DNA from: Pseudonocardia kujensis
GTDB lineage: Bacteria > Actinomycetota > Actinomycetes > Mycobacteriales > Pseudonocardiaceae
Direction of reading: 5' to 3'
Assembly: GCF_021283305.1 (NCBI RefSeq)
Contig: NZ_JAJSOK010000021.1
Span: forward strand, 52,172 to 116,171
Length of the DNA stretch: 64,000 nt
Part shown: one piece after another, positions 15,178 to 23,671 of the stretch
Position numbering within the stretch: position 1 is the first letter of the stretch
Layout of the letters: each line of letters begins with the position of its first letter
Program-made: the position numbers and the translations under genes
Notes under the pieces: generated by a model
Database searches by the model: none
Told to the model about the DNA's origin: nothing
What the model saw: only the letters and a program-made list of their open reading frames with translations

Positions 15178-16959
15178 ATGACCGTCACCGAACCCGTCGT
15201 CGACTCCGTTCCCTCGGCCGTGCTCGACCCCGCCGTCCTGGCCGGCGGATGGCTCGACGACCTCACCCAGGCCATCGACAGCAGCGACCGCGACCGACTG
15301 ATCGATCTGCTCGGGCCCGAGATCTGGTGGCGCGACCAGCTGGTCCTGGACCAGGACGTGCACACCACCCGCGGTCCCGGCGCCGTGGCCGACCTCGTCC
15401 TCGCCCGCGCCGGAGCAGCCGGGTTCGGCGGCCTCGCCCTGCCCGACGGCGCGAAGCTGGTCGACACCGGCGACGGCTCGCAGCTCGTGGAGGCCATCTT
15501 CGAGTTCGACACCGCGCTCGGTCGCGGGCGCGGGGTGGTGCGCCTGACCTCCGGCGAGGACGGGATCTGGCGGGCCTGGACCGTGCTGACCGCGCTGCAC
15601 GAGCTGACCGGGTTCGAGGAGCGGGTGGGCAGGCGTCGCCCGGTCGGCAACCCGCACGGCCGCTCCGGCCCCTCGTGGCCCGAGCTGCGCGACCGTGAGC
15701 GCGAGTTCGCCGACCGCGATCCCGAGGTGCTCGTCATCGGCGCCGGTCAGAGCGGCCTGGCCATCGGCGCCCGCCTGGTGCAGATGGGTGTCGACGCGCT
15801 CGTCATCGACAGCCACCCGCGGGTCGGCGACGCGTGGCGCAACCGCTACCGGTCCCTGTCCCTGCACGACCCGGTCTGGTTCGACCACATGCCGTACCTG
15901 AACTTCCCGGACACGTGGCCGATCTACATGCCCAAGGACAAGATCGCCGGCTGGCTCGAGTACTACGCCGACGCGATGGAGATCAACGTCTGGAACTCCA
16001 CCACACTGCTCTCGGCCGACTACGACGAGCAGGAGCGCATCTGGACGGCCGTCGTCCGCCGGGCCGACGGCAGCGAGCGGCGGTTCCGCACCCCGCACAT
16101 CGTCATGGCGACAGGGCTGAACGGGCGGCCGCGCCAGCCGAGGTTCCCTGGGCAGGACACCTTCCGCGGGACGGTCGTCCACTCCAGCGGCTATCGGGGC
16201 ACCGAGGACGTCGAGGGCCGCACAGCCGTCGTCGTGGGCGCGGCGACGTCCGGCCATGACATCTCGCAGGACCTGTACCACCGCGGCGCGCGGGTCACCA
16301 TGGTCCAGCGATCCTCGACCTGTGTGATCAGCACCGAGCACGGCATCCCGGGGCTGTTCGACCCGCTCTTCGTGGAGGGTGGCCCGAAGACCGAGGACGC
16401 CGACCTCCTGTTCGCGTCCTACCCGTTCCTGCTGCTGGGGGAGTTGCACGTCGGCCTCACCGACCGGCTCCGTGAGCTGGACGCCGACCTGCTCGGTGGG
16501 CTGGAGAAGGCCGGGTTCGCGCTCGACTACGGCCCCAACGGCAGCGGGCTGTTCATGAAGGTGCTGCAGACCGCCAGCGGCTACTACATCGACGTCGGCG
16601 GCTCGGAGCTGATCGCGACGGGCAAGGTCAAGGTCGCCCAGGGCGCCGGGATCGACCGGTTCGAACCCGACGGTGTGGTGCTGACCGACGGCCGCAAGCT
16701 GGCGGCCGACCTGGTGGTGCTCGCCACCGGCTACGACACGCTGCGCGACCAGGTCACCTCGCTGTTCGGCCCGGCGGTCTCCGGCCAGGTCAAGGACGCC
16801 TGGGGGCTCGACGAGGAGGGCGAGCTCAACGGCACCTGGCGGCCCACCGGACACCCCGGGCTGTGGTTCCTGATCGGGAACCTGGCGATGGCCCGCTACT
16901 ACTCGCGGATCCTCGCGCTCCAGCTGACCGCGCGCCTGCGCGGCCTCGTCCCGGCCTGA
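15178..16959 (+). CDS. Flavin-containing monooxygenase with N-terminal SnoaL-like domain
   Basis: 593 residues. Residues 1-150 resemble a SnoaL/NTF2-like barrel (a WLDDLTQAIDSSDRDRL start and GIWRAWTVLTAL end). Residues 180-593 form a class B flavoprotein monooxygenase: FAD motif VIGAGQSGLAIG, a FRGTVVHSSGY fingerprint resembling FxGxxxHxxxY, a second dinucleotide motif VVGAATSGHDI in which a usual Gly is Ala, and ATGYD near the C-terminus. It would use NADPH and oxygen for Baeyer-Villiger or heteroatom oxidation; related fused proteins are annotated as NAD(P)/FAD-dependent oxidoreductases. GAGGAGACCC precedes the ATG. An acetoin-reductase-like SDR follows 52 bases later, so it may supply the ketone. 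Confidence 0.87.
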   Translation: MTVTEPVVDSVPSAVLDPAVLAGGWLDDLTQAIDSSDRDRLIDLLGPEIWWRDQLVLDQDVHTTRGPGAVADLVLARAGAAGFGGLALPDGAKLVDTGDGSQLVEAIFEFDTALGRGRGVVRLTSGEDGIWRAWTVLTALHELTGFEERVGRRRPVGNPHGRSGPSWPELRDREREFADRDPEVLVIGAGQSGLAIGARLVQMGVDALVIDSHPRVGDAWRNRYRSLSLHDPVWFDHMPYLNFPDTWPIYMPKDKIAGWLEYYADAMEINVWNSTTLLSADYDEQERIWTAVVRRADGSERRFRTPHIVMATGLNGRPRQPRFPGQDTFRGTVVHSSGYRGTEDVEGRTAVVVGAATSGHDISQDLYHRGARVTMVQRSSTCVISTEHGIPGLFDPLFVEGGPKTEDADLLFASYPFLLLGELHVGLTDRLRELDADLLGGLEKAGFALDYGPNGSGLFMKVLQTASGYYIDVGGSELIATGKVKVAQGAGIDRFEPDGVVLTDGRKLAADLVVLATGYDTLRDQVTSLFGPAVSGQVKDAWGLDEEGELNGTWRPTGHPGLWFLIGNLAMARYYSRILALQLTARLRGLVPA

Positions 16960-17011
16960 CGGTCGGCACATCCCCCTCCGGTTCTCCCATCGCAGTCGCT
17001 GAGGAGCTCAC

Positions 17012-17809
17012 ATGACGACAGACAGGAACGTCGAAGGCCAGGTGGCCCTGGTCACCGGCGCCGCCCGGGGAATCGGCCGGGCCATCGCCCTGCGCCTCGC
17101 CCGCGACGGGTTCAGCGTCGGGGTCGCCGATCTCGCCGTCCAGGCCGAGGCGGTCGGCCAGGTGGTCACCGAGATCGCCGAGATCGGTGGCAAGGCGATC
17201 GCCCTGGAGACCGACGTCTCCGACCGCGATCAGGTCTTCCGCGCGGTGGAGCAGACCTCGGCCGCGCTAGGCGGGTTCGACGTGATGGTCAGCAACGCCG
17301 GCATCGCCCAGGTCCAGCAGATCACCGAGGTCACCGAGGCCGAGCTGGACCAGATCCTCCGCGTCAACGTGAACGGCGTGGTCTGGGGCATCCAGGCTGC
17401 CGCGGCGGAGCTGACCCGGCTCGGCCGGCCCGGACGGATCATCTCCGCGGCCTCCGTCGCGGGGATCCGGGGAGCGGGTCTGCTGGGCGTCTACTCGGGC
17501 ACGAAGTTCGCCGTGCGAGGGATCACGCAGGCGGCAGCGCAGGAGCTCGCGCCACACGGGATCACGGTGAACGCCTACGCCCCGGGCATCGTCGACACCC
17601 CGATGTGGGACGAGGTCGACCTGGGTCTGCACAAGATCAACGGGAAGCCGATCGGCGCGAACCGGCAGGCCTACGTGGACCAGATCCTGCTCGGGCGCAT
17701 CGAGACCCCCGACGACGTGGCCAAGGTGGTCTCGTTCCTGGCCGGTCCCGACGCCGACTACGTCACCGGTCAGGTGCTGATCGTCGACGGCGGGATGCAG
17801 TTCAACTGA
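17012..17809 (+). CDS. SDR family oxidoreductase, acetoin/diacetyl reductase-like
   Basis: 265-residue classical SDR: cofactor motif TGAARGIG, NAG, Ser in SAASVAG and YSGTK as the Tyr/Lys pair. The C-terminal MWDEVDLGLHKINGKPIG stretch, followed by ANRQAY, is characteristic of acetoin(diacetyl) reductase/2,3-butanediol dehydrogenase, which interconverts vicinal ketone and alcohol groups with NAD(H). GAGGAG precedes the ATG. It follows the FMO on the same strand, and a strong hairpin (17818-17851) ends the unit before the ABC transporter. The actual substrate may be a larger hydroxyketone or alcohol linked to the FMO reaction. Confidence 0.85.
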   Translation: MTTDRNVEGQVALVTGAARGIGRAIALRLARDGFSVGVADLAVQAEAVGQVVTEIAEIGGKAIALETDVSDRDQVFRAVEQTSAALGGFDVMVSNAGIAQVQQITEVTEAELDQILRVNVNGVVWGIQAAAAELTRLGRPGRIISAASVAGIRGAGLLGVYSGTKFAVRGITQAAAQELAPHGITVNAYAPGIVDTPMWDEVDLGLHKINGKPIGANRQAYVDQILLGRIETPDDVAKVVSFLAGPDADYVTGQVLIVDGGMQFN

Positions 17810-17817
17810 CGCGGTCC

Positions 17818-17851
17818 GCGGTGCGCGGGTCGACCTCGGCCCGCGCACCGC
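17818..17851. terminator. Terminator-like hairpin after the acetoin-reductase-like SDR
   Basis: A perfect 12-bp stem, GCGGTGCGCGGG (17818-17829) with its complement (17840-17851), has a 10-base loop and begins nine bases after the stop. Confidence 0.7.
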
Positions 17852-17913
17852 ACCGCCTCCCCGGTCGGACATGCCGACCGTCGCCCATCCCCCTCCCAGA
17901 ACCGAGGCTCGTC

Positions 17914-19089
17914 ATGTACCGACCCCGAGACACCCGGCTGGCCGTGGTGGCCGTCGCGGTCCTCGCGATGCTTCTGACTGCCTGTGGCGGCACGGCCGCG
18001 TCCCAGAACGTCGACCCGGCGGCCCGCACCGCGGCGGTCCAGAAGGCCCAGGCAGGCGCCAACAAGCTGATGGACGCGGCGACCCAGCCGAACACGTGGC
18101 AGGGCCCGGAGTCCAGCCCGCGCCCGAAGCCGGGCCTGCGCCTGGCCATCATCCCCACGACCATGGCCTCGACCGGCGCGAGCAGCCCGGCCAACGCGAT
18201 GGCCAAGGCCGCCCAGGCGATCGGCTGGACCGCCAAGATCTCCGACGGACAGGGCAAGCCCGAGGTCGCCCTCAACGCCATCCAGGCCGCCGTCGACGAG
18301 AAGGTCGACGCCATCGTCACGATGTTCGTCGACAACGCCCGTGTCCAGGCCGGCATCGACCGGGCTCTCGCGGCAGGCATCCCGGTGTTCACGCTGGGCA
18401 ACCTCAAGGAGACGCCGTCGGTGCCCGACGTCGCGTGGGACGTCTACGGGGAGGGCCAGGTGATGGCCCAGTACATGGTCTGGAAGTCCGGCGGCGACCT
18501 GAAGCTGCTCCAGATGAAGAACACCGACATCTACGCGGCGATCGTCGGTCAGTACCAGGGCAGCCAGGACTACCTCTCCGACCCGGCGAACTGCCCGGGG
18601 TGCACCACGAAGACCGTCGAGTGGAGCCTCGCCAACTTCGAGGACCCCAACCTCGGTCCCGCGGCGCAGGCCTCGGCGGCGCTGCAGGCGGACCCGTCGC
18701 TGAACTGGGTCAGCTGCTTCGACGCCTGCATGTTCCGGGTCTCCCAGGCGGCCGACCGCGCGGGGTTGACCAAGCGCGGTGTGCAGGGAGCCGGCTACGA
18801 CTGCAGCGCCGAGAACGTCGCGGTCATCCAGCGCGACGGCCTGCAGAAGGCCTGCTTCGCCGATCCCCGCGAATGGCTCAGCCTGGCCGTGCTCGACAAC
18901 GTCGTCCGGGTCACCAGCGGTGAACAGCCCTTCGACTACGCCGGCAAGATCCCGACGGCGTTGTTCGACAAGGACAACCTCGCGAAGCTCCCCCCGGACA
19001 AGCTCAACGAGCTGGTCAGCGTCGGCTGGCGGGGCAACTACGACTTCACCGCCAAGTTCTACCAGCTGTGGGGCGTGGCGGCGTCGTGA
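17914..19089 (+). CDS. ABC transporter substrate-binding lipoprotein, sugar-type
   Basis: 391 residues. A signal peptide with hydrophobic core ends in the lipobox LLTACGG (lipidated Cys near residue 25), so it is anchored outside the membrane. The mature part has the two-lobed periplasmic-binding-protein fold of the ribose/galactose class (LRLAIIPTT, AAVDEKVDAIVTM, GIPVFTLGN). With the ATPase and permease that follow it forms a complete RbsABC-like importer. Context beside oxygenases and alcohol dehydrogenases suggests a non-sugar ligand such as a small polyol or a catabolic substrate. ATG 17914 gives the signal peptide; its stop overlaps the ATPase start (GTGA). Confidence 0.86.
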   Translation: MYRPRDTRLAVVAVAVLAMLLTACGGTAASQNVDPAARTAAVQKAQAGANKLMDAATQPNTWQGPESSPRPKPGLRLAIIPTTMASTGASSPANAMAKAAQAIGWTAKISDGQGKPEVALNAIQAAVDEKVDAIVTMFVDNARVQAGIDRALAAGIPVFTLGNLKETPSVPDVAWDVYGEGQVMAQYMVWKSGGDLKLLQMKNTDIYAAIVGQYQGSQDYLSDPANCPGCTTKTVEWSLANFEDPNLGPAAQASAALQADPSLNWVSCFDACMFRVSQAADRAGLTKRGVQGAGYDCSAENVAVIQRDGLQKACFADPREWLSLAVLDNVVRVTSGEQPFDYAGKIPTALFDKDNLAKLPPDKLNELVSVGWRGNYDFTAKFYQLWGVAAS

Positions 19090-20651
19090 CCACAGTGGCG
19101 AAGCAGGTCGGGACCGACGCCACCGGCCCGGTCGCGTCCGCGGTCGAGTTCACCGGCCTGGTCAAGGACTTCGGGGTCAACCGGGTGCTCGACGACGTCT
19201 CCGTGGCCTTCCGGTCGGGCTCGATCCACGCACTGCTCGGCGCGAACGGCTCGGGCAAGTCGACCCTGATCAAGATCCTGGCCGGCTACCACGAGCCGAC
19301 CGCGGGTGCCCTGCGGGTGCACGGCGAGGACGTGGCGATGCCGCTGACCCCGCACCAGCTGCACGCGATGGGCATCCGCTTCGTCCACCAGGACCTCGGG
19401 CTCGTCGACTCGATGTCGGTCGCCGACAACCTCGCACTGGCGGCCGGCTTCGAGACCCGCGGCCCGGCCATCGACTGGCGCGCCCAGCACCGGGCCGCCG
19501 GACGTGACCTGGCGGCGGTGGGGCTGCACGACATCGACACGACGGCACTGATCAGGGACCTGGGCCCGGTCCAGCGCACGCTGGTGGCGATGGCCCGGGC
19601 CCTGCGGGGCCTCGACCCCGACCACGGTGTGCTGGTCCTCGACGAACCCACCGCGCGGCTGCCGCACGCCCAGGTCGAGCAGCTGCTCGAGCGCTGCCGA
19701 CTGCTGCGCGACGGGGGGATCGCCCTGGTCTACGTCTCCCACCGGCTCGACGAGGTGTTCGCGATGGCGGACCGGCTGACGGTGCTGCGCAATGGGCGGG
19801 TCGTGTTCGACGACGCGGTGGCCGCGACGGACCCGGACCGCCTCGCCGACCTGATCACCGGCGTCACCGCCCACGCCTCACCCGCCGAGCGGAGGTCGAT
19901 GGCCGCCCGCACGGCGGGGGCGGGCGAGGTGCCCCGGCTGTCGGTCTCCGGGCTGTCCGGCGCGCGTACGTCGGGGGTGAGCTTCGACGTCGCCGGCGGT
20001 GAGATCCTGGCCGTGACCGGGCTCATCGGGTCGGGCCGCAGCGAGCTGGGACGGCTGATCTTCGGCGAGCAGCGCGCCACGGCCGGCCAGGTCCGACTCG
20101 ACGGCGAGCTCGTCGAGCGGGCCACACCGGCGGCGGGCGTAGCCCGCGGCATCGGTTACGTGCCGCAGGACCGGGCTCAGGGCGGGGTCGCCTCGATGAC
20201 CCTGGTGGAGAACCTGACCCAGCCCCGGCTGCGCAGCTTCCTCCGCCGAGGTGCGCTGTCGGCTGCGCTGCGCAGGCGCGCGGCGCAGCAGGCCATCGTG
20301 ACGATGGACGTGCAGCCCCCGCACCCGACCAAGCTGCTGCGCGAGCTGTCGGGCGGCAACCAGCAGAAGGTCATCCTCGCCAAGTGGCTGGACCTCCCGC
20401 TGCGCCTGCTCATCCTCGACGAGCCCACCTACGGCGTGGACATCGGGGCCCGGCGCCGGATCCTGGACTCGGTCCGCGAGCGCGCGCACGGCTCGGGCCT
20501 GTCGGTGCTGCTGATCGACTCGGACATCGACGTCGTGGCCGAGTATGCCGACCGCGTCCTGGTCATGCGGTCCGGCGCGATCGTTCAGGAGCTCACGGGG
20601 GACGCCATCACACCCGACCGGATCGCCGCCGCCAGCTATGCCATCGACTGA
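19086..20651 (+). CDS. Sugar-type ABC transporter ATP-binding protein with two ABC domains
   Basis: 521 residues with duplicated ATPase domains as in RbsA/MglA. Domain 1 has Walker A GANGSGKST and Walker B VLVLDEPTA, but its signature region reads DLGPVQRTLVAMARAL rather than a clear LSGGQ. Domain 2 has a degenerate P-loop GLIGSGRSELG, usual in this family, and a good signature LSGGNQQKVILAKWL with LLILDEPT. The GTG start (19086) overlaps the binding-protein stop. It drives import through the permease 12 bases downstream. Confidence 0.88.
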   Translation: MTTVAKQVGTDATGPVASAVEFTGLVKDFGVNRVLDDVSVAFRSGSIHALLGANGSGKSTLIKILAGYHEPTAGALRVHGEDVAMPLTPHQLHAMGIRFVHQDLGLVDSMSVADNLALAAGFETRGPAIDWRAQHRAAGRDLAAVGLHDIDTTALIRDLGPVQRTLVAMARALRGLDPDHGVLVLDEPTARLPHAQVEQLLERCRLLRDGGIALVYVSHRLDEVFAMADRLTVLRNGRVVFDDAVAATDPDRLADLITGVTAHASPAERRSMAARTAGAGEVPRLSVSGLSGARTSGVSFDVAGGEILAVTGLIGSGRSELGRLIFGEQRATAGQVRLDGELVERATPAAGVARGIGYVPQDRAQGGVASMTLVENLTQPRLRSFLRRGALSAALRRRAAQQAIVTMDVQPPHPTKLLRELSGGNQQKVILAKWLDLPLRLLILDEPTYGVDIGARRRILDSVRERAHGSGLSVLLIDSDIDVVAEYADRVLVMRSGAIVQELTGDAITPDRIAAASYAID

Positions 20652-20663
20652 AAGGGACCGTCC

Positions 20664-21749
20664 ATGACCGCCACCACCCCGGCGGCGGGGCATCGGCCCG
20701 GGCGTCGCTCGCTCGGGTCGCTGCTCGCCGGCAACGCGCTGATCCTGGCCCTGCTCGTGATCATCGTCGTCTTCTCCGTGCTGCGTCCTTCGACCTTCCC
20801 CACGCTCGGCAACTTCGGTTCCATCCTGCAGGCCAACGCGGCGATCGCCTTCGTCGCGCTCGGTCTGATGATCCCGCTCATCCTCGGGCGCTTCGACCTC
20901 TCGGTCGCGGCGGTCGCGGCCTTCAGCGGGATGACGGTCGCGCGGCTGATGTCCGACGGGCTGGTCACGGCCTGGCCCGTCGCCCTGCTGCTGATCCTCG
21001 CGGCGTGCGCGATCATCGGTCTGATCAACGGGCTGCTCGTCGCCTACGTCCGGCTGCACTCCCTGGTGGTCACCCTCGGCGTGCAGTCGGTTCTCTACGG
21101 CGGCGTGCTCTTCTACTCGAAGGGCATGGTCATCTACGACGGCCTGACCCCGGGCTTCCTGGCACTGGGCCAGTCCCGCCCGCTGGAGATACCGCTGCCC
21201 TTCATCTTCGTGCTCGTCACCGCCGTGGTCCTCTGGTTCGTCCTCTACTACCGCCCGCTGGGCCGGCGCCTGTACGCGATCGGCGGCAGCGAGGACGCCG
21301 CCCGGCTGACCGGCATCAAGGTCAACCCGATGATCGTCGGCTCGTTCGTCGCCAGCGCACTGCTCGCAGGCATCGGCGGCTTCCTGCAGGTCGCGCAGGT
21401 CGGATCGGCCTCCCCCGGCAACGGTGGGGAGTTCCTGCTGCCGGCCATCGCGGCCTGTTTCCTGGGCGAGACCTCGATCCGCCGCGGCTTCTACAACGTG
21501 TGGGGCACGGTCGTCGCCGTTTATCTCGTCGCCGTCGGCACCACGGGGCTGTTCATGATCGGCGTGGCGGCCTGGGTGCAGCCGGTGTTCAACGGGCTGG
21601 TGCTGGTCGGCGCGATCACCGCCGCCCGCTTCACCGGGCAACGTGTCGGCAGGTCCGCCCGGCGGGCGGCCGCAGGCTCCGCTCCCCCGACGACACCGAC
21701 GACACCGGCGGCACCGGCAGGCAGCGCCCGTGCCCACTCGCCCGTCTGA
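20664..21749 (+). CDS. ABC transporter permease, RbsC-like
   Basis: 361-residue integral membrane protein with about eight to ten hydrophobic segments. It carries the branched-chain/ribose permease family motif in GRRLYAIGGSEDAARLTGI, the cytoplasmic coupling loop, followed by GIGGFLQVAQVGSASP. The last 40 residues form an Ala/Pro/Thr-rich hydrophilic tail. AGGGAC precedes the ATG. One permease gene is present, as in homodimeric RbsC systems. The next gene, an aldehyde dehydrogenase relic, begins about 55 bases later. Confidence 0.88.
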   Translation: MTATTPAAGHRPGRRSLGSLLAGNALILALLVIIVVFSVLRPSTFPTLGNFGSILQANAAIAFVALGLMIPLILGRFDLSVAAVAAFSGMTVARLMSDGLVTAWPVALLLILAACAIIGLINGLLVAYVRLHSLVVTLGVQSVLYGGVLFYSKGMVIYDGLTPGFLALGQSRPLEIPLPFIFVLVTAVVLWFVLYYRPLGRRLYAIGGSEDAARLTGIKVNPMIVGSFVASALLAGIGGFLQVAQVGSASPGNGGEFLLPAIAACFLGETSIRRGFYNVWGTVVAVYLVAVGTTGLFMIGVAAWVQPVFNGLVLVGAITAARFTGQRVGRSARRAAAGSAPPTTPTTPAAPAGSARAHSPV

Positions 21750-21804
21750 CCTGGTACGCCGTCACCCCATCACCCTCTCGCCCGAAGCGTTCGGAGGAGA
21801 CGCG

Positions 21805-22423
21805 ATGACCGTTCCCGCTACCTGCTCGACCACGACGGCGTGGCCGAACCCTGCCCGTTCCATCAGCTCGTCGACGGGGAGGCCGTCGACGCTGCCGCGA
21901 CCGTGGACGTGATCGACCCAGCCACCGGGAGGTCGGTCGCGCAGGCAGCGGTGGCCGACGCCGCCGAGGTCGACCGGGCGGTGGCCGCGGCACTCGCCAC
22001 GTTCCCCGCCTGGGCGGCCCGCAGCGCCGACGAGCGCGGCGCCCTGCCGCACCGGCTCGCCGACGCGATCGACGCCCACGCCGAGGAGATCGCCCGGTTG
22101 GTGTGCCGCGAGCAGAGCAAGCCGCTGACCGAAGCCGAGGGCGACATCGGTGCCGCGCTCGCCTACCTGCGCTACTTCGCCGAATGGCGCCCCGAGCGGG
22201 ACATCCTCCGCGACGACGACGAGGCGTTCGTCGAGATCGTCCGCAGGCCGCTCGGCGTCGGGCCGGGCCTCGAGCCGGGGGCAGATGGGTTAGATCAGCA
22301 CGTCGCGCTGTCCCCGAGGTCCCGTCCGGCGGCCGCAAGCAGTCCGGGATGGGCTCGGAGTTCGGCCGCGACGGGATCCTCGCGTTCACCGGTGTCCAGG
22401 TCGTGAACATCTCCCGGATCTGA
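21805..22423 (+). pseudogene. Aldehyde dehydrogenase remnant with large internal deletion
   Basis: N-terminal ALDH sequence (GEAVDAAATVDVIDPATG, then a WAARSADERGALPHRLADAI-like helix) runs to about 22255, where it jumps to the last 50 residues of an ALDH (DQHVALSP, then SGGRKQSGMGSEFGRDG). Some 300 residues, including the catalytic Cys and Glu, are missing. Two frame changes are also needed: near 21815, between the ATG at 21805 (good GGAGG site) and RYLLDHDGVAEP, and at GTCCCCGAGG (22310-22319), where one missing C would restore the frame. The product cannot be an active dehydrogenase. Confidence 0.88.
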
Positions 22424-22510
22424 CCCGACCTGGAGGAGGCGCCCCCTCCCGCAATACGTGCCGGCCGTGCGCCGGCGTCATCGTCACTCATCATCGAGGA
22501 AAGGACCATC

Positions 22511-23341
22511 ATGGGACGTCTGGACGGCAAGGTCGCGCTGATCACCGGAGCGGCGCGGGGGCAGGGCCGCTCGCACGCGGTCACCCTGGCCCGGGAGGGT
22601 GCCGAGATCATCGCGGTAGACCTCGCGGGGCAGGTCGAGTCGGTGCCCTACGAGATGGCCACCCCGGCCGACCTGGCCCAGACCGTCAAGCTGGTCGAGG
22701 CGGAGGACCGGCGGATCGTCAGCCTGGAGGCCGACGTCCGCGACCCGGAGGCGATGCAGGCGGCCACCGAACGCGGTCTGGCCGAGTTCGGGCACATCGA
22801 CATCATCTGCGCCAACGCCGGCATCAGCAGCTGGGACCCGGCCCCGGACATGTCGCCGCAGCGCTGGCGGGACATGATCGACATCAACCTGAGCGGTGTC
22901 TGGTACTCCGTGCAGCCCGCACTGACGTCGATGATCGAACGCGGCGCGGGAGGGTCCATCATCCTCACCAGCTCGGTGTACGGGCTCGAGGGCGGCGTCG
23001 GCCGGGTCCACCACTACGTCGCGGCCAAGCACGGCGTGGTCGGGCTGGCGAAGTCCCTGGCCAACGAGCTCGCCCCGCACCGGATCCGGGTCAACACGGT
23101 CAACCCGACGTTCGTCGCAACCGGCATGATCCAGAACGACGCGATCTACAAGCTGTTCGTGCCGGACCTGCCCAACCCCACGCAGGAGGACTTCAAGGAG
23201 GTCCTGCTGGGAATGAACAAGCTGCCCATTCCGTGGGTCGAGCCGCAGGACATCAGCAACGCGGTGCTGTTCCTGGCGTCGGACGACGCTCGGTACATCA
23301 CCGGCACCACACTCGTCGTCGACGCCGGACACCTGGCCTGA
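22511..23341 (+). CDS. Mycofactocin-coupled SDR family oxidoreductase (copy 2)
   Basis: 276 residues, clearly paralogous to the genes at 3432 and 23672. Cofactor motif TGAARGQG is at 12-19, catalytic Ser near 154, Tyr169 and Lys173 (HYVAAK), and the mycofactocin-type insert lies after the second strand. Expected to oxidise an alcohol while keeping its NAD bound and handing electrons to mycofactocin. GAGGAAAGG precedes the ATG. It follows the dead aldehyde dehydrogenase, which would once have taken the next oxidation step. A 13-bp hairpin (23346-23386) ends the transcript, so copy 3 is separately promoted. Confidence 0.9.
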   Translation: MGRLDGKVALITGAARGQGRSHAVTLAREGAEIIAVDLAGQVESVPYEMATPADLAQTVKLVEAEDRRIVSLEADVRDPEAMQAATERGLAEFGHIDIICANAGISSWDPAPDMSPQRWRDMIDINLSGVWYSVQPALTSMIERGAGGSIILTSSVYGLEGGVGRVHHYVAAKHGVVGLAKSLANELAPHRIRVNTVNPTFVATGMIQNDAIYKLFVPDLPNPTQEDFKEVLLGMNKLPIPWVEPQDISNAVLFLASDDARYITGTTLVVDAGHLA

Positions 23342-23345
23342 GCGT

Positions 23346-23386
23346 GACCGGGACGTCGGGTGCCGACGGCGGTCGACGTCCCGGTC
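23346..23386. terminator. Terminator-like hairpin after mycofactocin SDR copy 2
   Basis: A perfect 13-bp stem, GACCGGGACGTCG (23346-23358) with its complement (23374-23386), has a 15-base loop and begins five bases after the stop. Confidence 0.7.
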
Positions 23387-23557
23387 CGCCTGACAACGGC
23401 GGTGGGAGGGTCCCGGAATCGTGGGGAACGGGGGCCACGACTCCAGGAAGGCCTCCGCGCCGCCCGGGGCGGCGAAGCGCTCGTCGTCGGCCGATGACCG
23501 TCGCGCTCTCAATCAACACATTGCGCAACGTCCGAAGGAATGCGCGGCCAGCATTCG

Positions 23558-23574
23558 TGTAGCGGATCGCTACA
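23558..23574. promoter_or_regulatory. Putative operator, copy E of the shared inverted repeat
   Basis: A perfect inverted repeat, TGTAGCG-GAT-CGCTACA, 98 bases upstream of the GTG of mycofactocin SDR copy 3. Its arms are identical to copy C at 8393, 15 kb away. Confidence 0.6.
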
Positions 23575-23671
23575 TCACCGAGGCCTCCGTCCCCATAATG
23601 TCAGGAGGCCCCAGAAAAGTCCCGGAGACGGCGATGACGTGGGTCTCCGGCACAACAAAGGAGTTGTCACC

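Larger units (their letters stand above)
23342..23671. other. Control region between mycofactocin SDR copies 2 and 3
   Basis: About 330 bases containing the hairpin after copy 2, the perfect operator-like repeat at 23558-23574 and the ribosome-binding site AAAGGAG (23657-23663) of copy 3. No gene is seen. Confidence 0.55.
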
